Assembly: GCA_023255765.1 (NCBI GenBank)
Contig: JAGDVT010000014.1
Span: 1 to 10,008 of the forward strand
Reading direction: 5' to 3'
Origin: Candidatus Paceibacter sp.
GTDB lineage: Bacteria; Patescibacteriota; Minisyncoccia; UBA6257; HR35
DNA length: 10,008 nucleotides
In this document: piece after piece, positions 6,178 through 10,008 of the stretch
Layout: each line of letters starts with the position of its first letter
Numbering within the stretch: position 1 is the stretch's first letter
Notes under the pieces: model-generated
The model's database searches: none
Seen by the model: the letters and a program-made list of their open reading frames with translations, nothing else
What the model was told of the DNA's origin: nothing
Position numbers and translations under genes: made by a program

Positions 6178-6464
6178 TTTTTATCTTTTTCTATTAATTT
6201 TATGAAATCAACCTCTTTTATTTTTTTATTTATTTTTTGATAATAGCTAGCTAAAGATAGAAAAACAGAAATCCAAATTCTTCTTTCTACAAAAGGATTT
6301 TTAGAATTTTCATATTCAATTATAGTAGAATTAATAAGTTTTAATTTTTTCTTTTCAACTTACTCTAATATATATAAAACAGCCTCGCTTTCTAATTTAA
6401 TTTTAATTTGAGATTGATCATCAAATGGACGATTTAATGCACTATTATCTAAATAAATTTTCAT
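6174..6464 (-). pseudogene. PIN-domain (VapC-like) toxin relic
   Basis: The frame from ATG 6464 reads MKIYLDNSALNRPFDDQSQI, the opening of PIN-domain RNases with the first catalytic Asp in YLD. Codon 35 is TAA (6362-6360), probably from a Lys AAA codon. The same frame then continues for 61 more codons in recognisable style (LINSTIIEYENSKNPFVERR). After INKKI it jumps to KEVDFIKLIEKDKK, resembling the family C-terminus, so the middle segment carrying the later acidic active-site residues (DALHLA and TCDD-type motifs) appears deleted. Total length is 97 codons against about 140-150 for intact members. A TAAAAT -10 (6476-6471) lies six bases before the ATG. Too broken to be active. Confidence 0.8.
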
Positions 6465-6481
6465 TATTAAATTTTAATAAT

Positions 6482-6545
6482 TTTCCGAAATTAACGCAGA
6501 TTCATTTGGAATAGCACACAGACTAGTACGGACTATACACGGACT
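6482..6545. repeat. degenerate short tandem-like repeat
   Basis: On the minus strand AGTCCGTGT, AGTCCGTAC and AGTCTGTGT occur in close succession (about 6544-6516), followed by CTGCG-type words. Related words (GCACACAGA, TCTGTG, CTGCGCT) recur at about 5896-5960 and 6830-6850. This looks like decayed intergenic repeat material lying between two pseudogenes. No open frame or start signal is seen in it. Confidence 0.4.
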
Positions 6546-6565
6546 TGTTCTTACTTCCTCCATAT

Positions 6566-6760
6566 TTAAGCTTTTATTTTCAATCTTTTGGCAATTTTAA
6601 AGTTTGGTTTTTTACTATATTTTCTTTCTATTTATTTTTGTTCTTTTTTAGAAATATAAGGCAAAAGAAGGGCTCTTGATTTCATCATTTCTTTCTCTAT
6701 AATTTCATTGATACTTTCTTTAATAATTGATTTTAAAATTTTTTCATTAACTCTAACTAT
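6566..6760 (-). pseudogene. antitoxin-like small gene relic
   Basis: A 64-codon frame reads IVRVNEKILKSIIKESINEI, then LLLPYISKKEQK, a TAA (6634-6632), and IERKYSKKPNFKIAKRLKIKA. The joined text resembles short bacterial proteins with a LLPYIS-x-EQKEIE segment that I associate with toxin-antitoxin loci; that is recollection, not a search. Two lesions are visible: the expected initiation codon is ATA (6760-6758), one change from ATG, and the mid-gene TAA fits a single change from Glu GAA. TATAAT (6772-6767) stands six bases before the ATA, the same geometry as recA, which supports ATA being a mutated start. No toxin gene follows in frame; the PIN relic begins about 100 bases further on. Confidence 0.6.
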
Positions 6761-6862
6761 AGACCAATTATAACACAGAAACTATTTGAATTAATGTAAA
6801 CAAAGTAGAATAATATTATTTGCTTTACTTTCTGCGCTAAATCTGTCTATTCAAAACTAAAT

Positions 6863-6889
6863 TAAGGAGCCCTTCAAAAAGGCTCCTTA
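6863..6889 (-). terminator. terminator after the 140-residue hypothetical gene
   Basis: TAAGGAGCC (6863-6871) and GGCTCCTTA (6881-6889) form a 9-bp stem with a 9-base loop, ten bases past the stop of the gene at 6899-7321. The trailing minus-strand sequence is AATTTAGTTTTG, a moderate U-tract. Confidence 0.65.
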
Positions 6890-6898
6890 TTTAAATGT

Positions 6899-7321
6899 TC
6901 ATCTTAAAATCTTCAAAATATATTCAATTTCTTCGATTATAGAATCAAGCAACGTTTCAATTAGCATATATTCATCAATTTCAATTTTTTCTCCTTGCTC
7001 AACCTTTTTAAGAAAATTATCAAAATTCAACATTAAAGCATCAATTTTATCTTTCAATGTCTTAAGGCCGAATTTTTTTCTTAAAATACTTTCCCTTGTC
7101 TCTTTATCAGAATACTTCAATTCTTTATCTGAAATTTCAGCTAAATTAATATTATATAAATGCCGATTAGATTTAAATTTTATTCTTAAAGAACAAAAAG
7201 AGTCATGCAATGTTTCTAAATTTTCAATTGAAGATTTAAACCTTAACTTGAGATCATAAAGAAAAATATTTATTTCATCTAAAAAGGACTTTTTATCGTA
7301 AGAAATTGTGGCTTTATCCAT
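6899..7321 (-). CDS. hypothetical helical protein
   Basis: No family recognised. I place the start at ATG 7321 because AAAGGAGGTG precedes it with eight bases between GGAGG and ATG; the longer frame would need a TTG at 7351 that falls where transcription should begin (TATAAT at 7361-7356). The 140-residue product begins MDKATISYDKKSFLDEINIF, is rich in Lys, Glu and Leu, and appears almost wholly alpha-helical (probable four-helix or coiled-coil type). The C-terminal third (EQGEKIEIDEYMLIETLLDSIIEEIEYILKIL) is acidic. No signal peptide or transmembrane segment. It is monocistronic with its own terminator and marks the beginning of the Shine-Dalgarno-led accessory set. Confidence 0.82.
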   Translation of the reverse strand: MDKATISYDKKSFLDEINIFLYDLKLRFKSSIENLETLHDSFCSLRIKFKSNRHLYNINLAEISDKELKYSDKETRESILRKKFGLKTLKDKIDALMLNFDNFLKKVEQGEKIEIDEYMLIETLLDSIIEEIEYILKILR

Positions 7322-7379
7322 CTTCTTCACCTCCTTTAAGGTTTTTTCCAATTTAATTATAAATCAAATTTTATTTTCA

Positions 7380-7409
7380 AATAAAATAAAGGAGGCTTTT
7401 TTAGCCTCC
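7380..7409 (-). terminator. terminator after the 137-residue hypothetical gene
   Basis: GGAGGCT (7391-7397) pairs with AGCCTCC (7403-7409). On the minus strand the stem is followed by TTTATTTTATTT. It lies about 54 bases past the stop of the gene at 7463-7876 and just upstream of the promoter region of the next gene. Confidence 0.7.
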
Positions 7410-7462
7410 ATTCTGATACAATTTTGTACAATTTTTTAATATACATTATTTTAAATTTTCTT

Positions 7463-7876
7463 CTACCTGATAAATTTGTCAAATCTATACTCATATACCT
7501 TTCTTATCCCATTTTTACCAATTCTGTAGAGGTCTGCTTTTATAACATATCTACCAGGTATAAATTCTCCATATAAATACGTGGTAAAATCTATATAAGA
7601 TATCTCCTCTGTACCTGCTTTTACTACTTTTCCATAATGTTTTTCCATATTTAAGCTTATCTCTCTACCTTCTTCATCTATAATATAACCATCTATAGAT
7701 AACCATATCTCTATCTCTCCTGTTTTTTCTATAAATTCTACAGGATTTTCATTACTCAATCTAACTTCTACATATACTCCTACTAATCCATTTTCATCAT
7801 ACCTATCTATATCTAAAATTACTACTTCGCTACACTCTCCTACCCTCTTCTTCTCCAAAACTCTGAAATTTGCCAT
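7463..7876 (-). CDS. hypothetical beta-rich protein
   Basis: No family recognised. The start is ATG 7876 because AAGGAGGGAG precedes it with GGAGG eight bases away; the upstream in-frame ATG at 7921 has no ribosome site and overlaps a TTGACA (7921-7916) that may be part of the promoter. The 137-residue product starts MANFRVLEKKRVGECSEVVI. It has alternating hydrophobic strands (VVILDID, LVGVYVEVRL, EIEIWLSIDG, RYVIKADLYRIG) typical of a small beta-sandwich or Ig-like fold, with no signal peptide, so probably cytoplasmic. The final stretch KVYEYRFDKFIR is basic and aromatic. It is monocistronic with its own terminator. Confidence 0.82.
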   Translation of the reverse strand: MANFRVLEKKRVGECSEVVILDIDRYDENGLVGVYVEVRLSNENPVEFIEKTGEIEIWLSIDGYIIDEEGREISLNMEKHYGKVVKAGTEEISYIDFTTYLYGEFIPGRYVIKADLYRIGKNGIRKVYEYRFDKFIR

Positions 7877-7975
7877 CGTCTCTCCCTCCTTCAAGATTGT
7901 GCCACATATTTTATTTGTCAATATCTTAAAAAGTTAGAATTTAAGTATATTTTTAAAAAAATAAAAATTTTTTAG

Positions 7976-8016
7976 AAATAAAAAAATGGGGATGTGCGGT
8001 TTTTTTGCACATCCCC
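7976..8016 (-). terminator. strong intrinsic terminator after the 102-residue gene
   Basis: GGGGATGTGC (7988-7997) pairs perfectly with GCACATCCCC (8007-8016), loop of nine. On the minus strand the stem is followed by ATTTTTTTATTT. It is the last of three hairpins downstream of the gene at 8128-8436. Confidence 0.8.
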
Positions 8017-8039
8017 TAAGCCCCCCCTTCCCCTCTATT

Positions 8040-8132
8040 AGGCCTGGCCCTCTCATCCTGGGGGCCATGGGAGGCTATGCCTCCCCCTCAGGCCAGGCCT
8101 TGCTAGCTAGCCGGGCGGAACGGCTAGCTAGC
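8040..8132 (-). other. structured 3' region with two further hairpins
   Basis: Two long perfect inverted repeats precede the terminator. GCTAGCTAGCC (8102-8112) pairs with GGCTAGCTAGC (8122-8132) and contains the gene's TAG stop in one arm. AGGCCTGGCC (8040-8049) pairs with GGCCAGGCCT (8091-8100) and encloses another hairpin, GGGAGGC/GCCTCCC (8069-8075/8079-8085). Between it and the terminator the minus strand has several G runs (8013-8036). The block is sharply GC-rich against its surroundings. It may be a stable 3' UTR, a small RNA cut from the mRNA, or a dispersed repeat. Confidence 0.6.
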
Positions 8133-8436
8133 TGAAAACCTTTTCCTCTTCGGTAGATTGTTGGGGTTGGGGTTGGGAGAAAATCTCAGGAACCTCCCAA
8201 TAATAAAACCCGTTTTTCTGCTCTTTCGGTTCAATTACCACGATTTTTTTACCAGGAGGAGCGCATATTAGCAGCAAGTCCACGTCCTCTTGGACATGGA
8301 AGTGGTGAAACAAGAATTTTACCCCAGGGACCATCTTAACTTGCCCTGGGGCCAGCACGATTGTCTGAATTTTCTTCTTTTGTTGGTCCTTGTCCTTCCA
8401 CTCTTCGAACGTCAACGTCTTTTTTGTCTTACCCAT
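8128..8436 (-). CDS. hypothetical protein, 102 residues
   Basis: No family recognised. ATG 8436 is preceded by AAAAAAGGAGGG with nine bases between GGAGG and ATG. The product starts MGKTKKTLTFEEWKDKDQQ, a basic/charged N-terminus. A compact beta-rich core follows (QTIVLAPGQVKMVPGVKFLFHHFHVQ, VDLLLICAPPGKKIVVIEP), then a disordered tail with QPQPQQ and acidic residues. HHFHV could bind metal, but that is speculative. The coding sequence is less AT-rich and uses more C/G-ending codons than the housekeeping genes, hinting at a different history. It has a consensus promoter, a roughly 100-base structured leader and a three-hairpin 3' region, so expression appears carefully controlled and potentially high. 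Confidence 0.8.
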   Translation of the reverse strand: MGKTKKTLTFEEWKDKDQQKKKIQTIVLAPGQVKMVPGVKFLFHHFHVQEDVDLLLICAPPGKKIVVIEPKEQKNGFYYWEVPEIFSQPQPQQSTEEEKVFS

Positions 8437-8444
8437 ACAACAAT

Positions 8445-8514
8445 CCCTCCTTTTTTAAATTTTAGACAGGCGGGTGGAGGAGGGGCTAACGCCCCAGGTT
8501 GGCTCCCCCGCCTG
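8445..8514 (-). promoter_or_regulatory. structured leader with possible Shine-Dalgarno switch
   Basis: In the leader of the 102-residue gene, CAGGCGGG-GGAG pairs with CTCC-CCCGCCTG (8503-8514 with 8467-8479, one bulged base), enclosing GGGGC/GCCCC (8495-8491 with 8486-8482). The minus-strand segment CCCTCCT (8484-8478) overlaps this inner stem and is also exactly complementary to the gene's ribosome site AGGAGGG (8451-8445). The two pairings exclude each other, so the leader could switch between an open and a sequestered ribosome site. No known riboswitch class was recognised. Confidence 0.5.
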
Positions 8515-8544
8515 CCCTTTCCTAATTTAAGACTTCCAATAATA

Positions 8545-8572
8545 ATTATACTCAATTATTTTTGCATGTCAA
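8545..8572 (-). promoter_or_regulatory. consensus promoter of the 102-residue gene
   Basis: Perfect TTGACA (8572-8567) and perfect TATAAT (8550-8545) are spaced by 16 bases on the minus strand. The predicted start is near 8538, giving a leader of about 100 bases. Confidence 0.8.
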
Positions 8573-8628
8573 GAGGTCAAAAGGCTTAATTTAAGCATAT
8601 TTTTGACATCAATTTTCTAAAATTATAC

Positions 8629-8663
8629 AAAAAGCCGGCCACTCATTTTATTATATGGCCGGC
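8629..8663 (-). terminator. intrinsic terminator on the minus strand
   Basis: GCCGGCCA (8634-8641) pairs with TGGCCGGC (8656-8663); on the minus strand TTTTTG follows the stem. It would end any transcript from the 8664-8800 stretch, where the only candidate is a 29-codon open frame, implying a short transcript there. Confidence 0.7.
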
Positions 8664-8699
8664 CTTCATAGTTATCTTATTTCTTATAGCTATCTATCC

Positions 8700-8789
8700 T
8701 TAAATTATTTTATATTTTACAATAAACCCCAATACAAATGCTGTAATCATTCCTAATATAGGTATTATAATTATACTTGCCCTAGTCAA
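8700..8789 (-). CDS. possible 29-residue single-span membrane peptide
   Basis: A short frame starting at TTG 8789 encodes about 29 residues: a TRAS N-terminus, a continuous hydrophobic stretch (IIIIPILGMITAFVLGFIV) and a basic end KYKII, then TAA. The charge pattern fits one transmembrane segment. A terminator lies 37 bases downstream. Against it: there is no ribosome site, the start is TTG, and the neighbouring genes all have strong GGAGG sites. It may be a remnant C-terminus of a lost membrane gene, or a genuine micro-protein. Confidence 0.3.
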   Translation of the reverse strand: MTRASIIIIPILGMITAFVLGFIVKYKII

Positions 8790-8831
8790 TAATTTTTAAA
8801 AATCTGTAAAAATAGGCGGTTTTGAAAGGAC

Positions 8832-8859
8832 TTGACAAAGAAAAATAATTTGCTATAAT
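8832..8859 (+). promoter_or_regulatory. consensus extended -10 promoter of the large ncRNA
   Basis: TTGACA (8832-8837) and TATAAT (8854-8859) are spaced by 16 bases, with TGC directly before the -10 (extended -10). The predicted start is near 8866. It is the only strong plus-strand promoter in the right half of the window and points straight into the GC-rich non-coding block. Confidence 0.85.
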
Positions 8860-8865
8860 TATATA

Positions 8866-9346
8866 CAGTTAGGTGGTGGGAAAAGGTGCCAGCCAGCTGA
8901 ACTTTCCCACTGCCAGGGCCTGGCTGAGGCTGGCAGCCAGGCTAGCACTCTTAAAAATATTTTATTTTTGCACCGGCCCGGTGCGGCTGGAGCCTCCGTA
9001 AAAGGGGGTGGCCAGTTCTCGCCGGGAGGAGGCTTTCTTGCCTGTCGGATTTGGGCAAGAGGGTACTCCGAGGGTGCGACCGGCACCCTGCCCCGGAAAA
9101 CGAATCTCGGGCCCCTGCTCAAGCTTCTTATGCGATATCTCGCGAGGAGCTTGGGTACTCTCCCTGGGTCTTTGGGGGCTTGTGCTTTCCTCTCCCTATT
9201 ATTTAAAGGGGGTGGTGTTGGGAGAGGAAGCGCAGGCAAGGGGGGACGTGATCCCCCACGCCTCAAAGACTGGGCCAGGCCAGCTCTCGGATGCAGTTCA
9301 GGTCTGAGGGCTGGAAATGGGAGAGGGGAGGAGACCGGTCTTTTTT
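8866..9346 (+). ncRNA. large GC-rich structured RNA, family not recognised
   Basis: About 480 bases run from a consensus promoter to GACCGGTC plus TTTTTT (9333-9346). Helices found by eye: A 8876-8883/8903-8910; B 8918-8926/8934-8942; C 8970-8975/8979-8984; D 8991-8997/9028-9034; E 9036-9042/9054-9060; F 9071-9077/9083-9089; G 9120-9129/9144-9153 with tip 9132-9135/9140-9143; H 9168-9177/9261-9270 extended by 9163-9167/9275-9279; I 9178-9196/9220-9237 (18 pairs, one bulge); J 9241-9246/9252-9257; K 9280-9291/9303-9314 (12 pairs). CTCTCCC 9158-9164 can close the H-K domain with 9319-9325. The loops of A (CCAGCC, 8889-8894) and B (GGCTGG, 8928-8933) are perfectly complementary. Open frames here are unsupported shadows. 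Motifs of RNase P, SRP, 6S, tmRNA and self-splicing introns were not found. Size and ornate folding recall GOLLD/ROOL-class RNAs, without a sequence match I can claim. Confidence 0.75.
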
Positions 9347-9363
9347 ATTTTGCTAAAAATTTT

Positions 9364-9396
9364 TTTAAAAAGAAATCCGGCCGAAACTGGCCGGAT
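9364..9396 (-). terminator. terminator between the ncRNA and the membrane-protein gene
   Basis: ATCCGGCC (9375-9382) pairs with GGCCGGAT (9389-9396), loop GAAACT on the plus strand. On the minus strand TTTCTTTTT follows, making a strong terminator for the gene at 9430-9687. On the plus strand only CTTTT follows, so it could act as a weaker backstop for read-through from the ncRNA. Confidence 0.75.
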
Positions 9397-9406
9397 CTTT
9401 TGTCTC

Positions 9407-9416
9407 ACCTCCTTTC
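9407..9416 (-). other. orphan Shine-Dalgarno sequence
   Basis: The minus strand carries AAAGGAGGTGA after the stop of the membrane-protein gene, a full match to the 16S anti-Shine-Dalgarno, but no start codon follows before the terminator. Read on the plus strand it is TCACCTCCTTTC, the same as the 16S rRNA 3' tail. It may be the remnant of a lost gene. Confidence 0.5.
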
Positions 9417-9429
9417 GATGAATTTGTTT

Positions 9430-9687
9430 TTATCGCCCTCTTCTACTTAATATTAAATATATTCTTCCTATCAATATTGGTACAATTAATGATAACATAC
9501 TTAATACTATTGCTACAGCACATAATACTATATTCTCTTTGATACTATTAATAGTCCATACTCCTAACTTACCATATTCTTCTAAGATATAGTCCTTGTT
9601 AAGCATACTATAGATATAAGCATATACTATAAAGTGCATACACGCTAATACCACTCCTAACATACGCCATTTAGTATTATTTTTCAT
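9430..9687 (-). CDS. small two-span membrane protein
   Basis: No family recognised. ATG 9687 is chosen because GAGGAGG lies eight bases upstream; the in-frame GTG at 9696 is inside that ribosome site. The 85-residue product has a basic N-terminus (MKNNTKWRM), a first membrane segment at about 9-28 (LGVVLACMHFIVYAYIYSML), a polar stretch containing DYILEEYGKLG, a second long hydrophobic segment at about 53-76 (NIVLCAVAIVLSMLSLIVPI) and a basic end SRRGR. An even number of spans with basic ends predicts both termini in the cytoplasm. It has its own promoter and terminator. It lies convergent with the large ncRNA, but a functional link is only a positional guess. Confidence 0.82.
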   Translation of the reverse strand: MKNNTKWRMLGVVLACMHFIVYAYIYSMLNKDYILEEYGKLGVWTINSIKENIVLCAVAIVLSMLSLIVPILIGRIYLILSRRGR

Positions 9688-9706
9688 TTTAGCCACCTCC
9701 TCTTTA

Positions 9707-9735
9707 TTTATAAAATAAAAATTTTAGAAAGTCAA
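9707..9735 (-). promoter_or_regulatory. promoter of the two-span membrane protein gene
   Basis: TTGACT (9735-9730) and TATAAA (9712-9707) are spaced by 17 bases on the minus strand, with a predicted start near 9700 directly before the GAGGAGG ribosome site. The -35 begins immediately after the U-tract of the preceding terminator. Confidence 0.75.
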
Positions 9736-9763
9736 GTAAAAAGAAAGCCGGCAATATGCCGGC
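9736..9763 (-). terminator. terminator after the partial membrane-protein gene
   Basis: GCCGGCA (9747-9753) pairs with TGCCGGC (9757-9763) with a three-base loop; on the minus strand TTTCTTTTTA follows. It ends the gene at 9781-10008 and sits directly against the next promoter. Confidence 0.8.
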
Positions 9764-9780
9764 ATTCTTTTTAAAATAAT

Positions 9781-10008
9781 CTATTCCTTCCGAATCTTTC
9801 TAGTAATATAAATTAATCCTATCCATACACCCCAGAAAAATACAGTTACATAAAATACTTTTATATTAATCCAGTGATAAGGATTTAAATTAAAAATACC
9901 AGCTTTCTCTATTTTTTCTATTATATATAATATCGACAAAGCAATTATGTTATATAAAAATAAAAACATAAATATTTTCTTTTCTACATTATCTAATTTA
10001 AACTTAAA
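9781..10008 (-). CDS. membrane protein, N-terminus beyond the window
   Basis: The frame stays open for 13 codons upstream of the first in-window ATG (9969) to the window edge, and that ATG has no ribosome site although other genes in this island have strong ones. The gene is therefore probably truncated by the window. The 75 visible residues start FKFKLDNVEKKIF and contain two hydrophobic segments (about 13-31, MFLFLYNIIALSILYIIEK; about 51-69, VFYVTVFFWGVWIGLIYIT), with the linker FNLNPYHWINIK between them and a basic end RKIRKE. No family is recognised. It is of the same type as its downstream neighbour, a small helical membrane protein with its own terminator. Confidence 0.7.
   Translation of the reverse strand, partial: FKFKLDNVEKKIFMFLFLYNIIALSILYIIEKIEKAGIFNLNPYHWINIKVFYVTVFFWGVWIGLIYITRKIRKE

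Noticed and set aside
6174..6760. Stop-codon reassignment instead of pseudogenes
   Set aside because: The internal stops are TAA, which also ends recA, ssb and rnhA normally, and TGA ends rpsF and nth, so neither codon is reassigned. The PIN frame also lacks an active-site segment.
7322..7351. TTG start ten codons upstream for the 140-residue gene
   Set aside because: The ATG at 7321 has an ideal ribosome site; the TTG lies where transcription is predicted to start.
7877..7921. ATG 15 codons upstream for the 137-residue gene
   Set aside because: It lacks a ribosome site and overlaps TTGACA, whereas ATG 7876 follows AAGGAGGGAG at the spacing used by neighbouring genes.
8866..9346. RNase P RNA, SRP RNA or 6S RNA
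   Set aside because: The conserved RNase P segment GAGGAAAGTCC and its 3' partner, and the SRP GGAA-loop motif, are not present on either strand; no 6S-type single long hairpin with a central bubble.
8866..9346. Group I or group II intron
   Set aside because: No group II domain V-like hairpin, no group I core, no interrupted gene on either side and no intron-encoded protein.
8859..9450. Several open frames of 99-160 residues on both strands in the GC-rich block
   Set aside because: They are proline/glycine/arginine-rich on whichever strand is read, overlap each other, lack ribosome sites and cross strong helices. High GC removes stop codons by chance here.
1..10008. CRISPR array, insertion sequence or integrase
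   Set aside because: No regularly spaced direct repeats, no transposase or recombinase frame and no terminal repeats with target duplication were seen.

Overview
This window looks like an AT-rich chromosome segment from a small-genome bacterium of the Candidate Phyla Radiation (Patescibacteria, Parcubacteria-like). That placement is an inference from the protein style (lysine/glutamate-rich, compact), leaderless-looking promoters, a 5S rRNA gene not accompanied by 16S/23S, and an rpsF-ssb pair without rpsR beside it. Both TAA and TGA serve as ordinary stops, so the standard bacterial code applies.

Positions 1-5876 are a housekeeping block centred on nucleic-acid maintenance. A complete tmRNA (ssrA, + strand) with four recognisable pseudoknots converges with recA (- strand) with only four bases between them. 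A conserved-type hypothetical gene (+) diverges from recA and converges with ssb. On the minus strand follow, in transcription order, thyX-nth (abutting), rnhA, 5S rRNA, rpsF and ssb. Together they cover thymidylate synthesis, oxidative base repair, RNA primer/R-loop removal, recombination, ssDNA protection and ribosome rescue.

Positions 5877-6800 are a decayed toxin-antitoxin zone. It holds an intact 70-residue small gene, a PIN-domain toxin relic with an in-frame stop and an apparent internal deletion, a second antitoxin-like relic with a lost start and a stop, and degenerate short repeats.

Positions 6860-10008 are an accessory island of a different style: small unrecognised genes on the minus strand, nearly all single units with a strong GGAGG ribosome site 8-9 bases before ATG and a GC-rich hairpin terminator each. 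Embedded in it, on the plus strand, is a GC-rich, non-coding stretch of about 480 bases (about 8866-9346). It has its own near-consensus extended -10 promoter, a U-tract end and dense mutually compatible helices, including a perfect 6-bp loop-loop (kissing) complementarity. I did not recognise it as RNase P RNA, SRP RNA, 6S RNA, tmRNA or rRNA. It is the best candidate for an undescribed large structured RNA in this window. Neighbouring genes carry further unusual RNA elements: a leader with a possible Shine-Dalgarno switch (8445-8514), a three-hairpin 3' region (7988-8132) and an orphan Shine-Dalgarno sequence (9407-9416).
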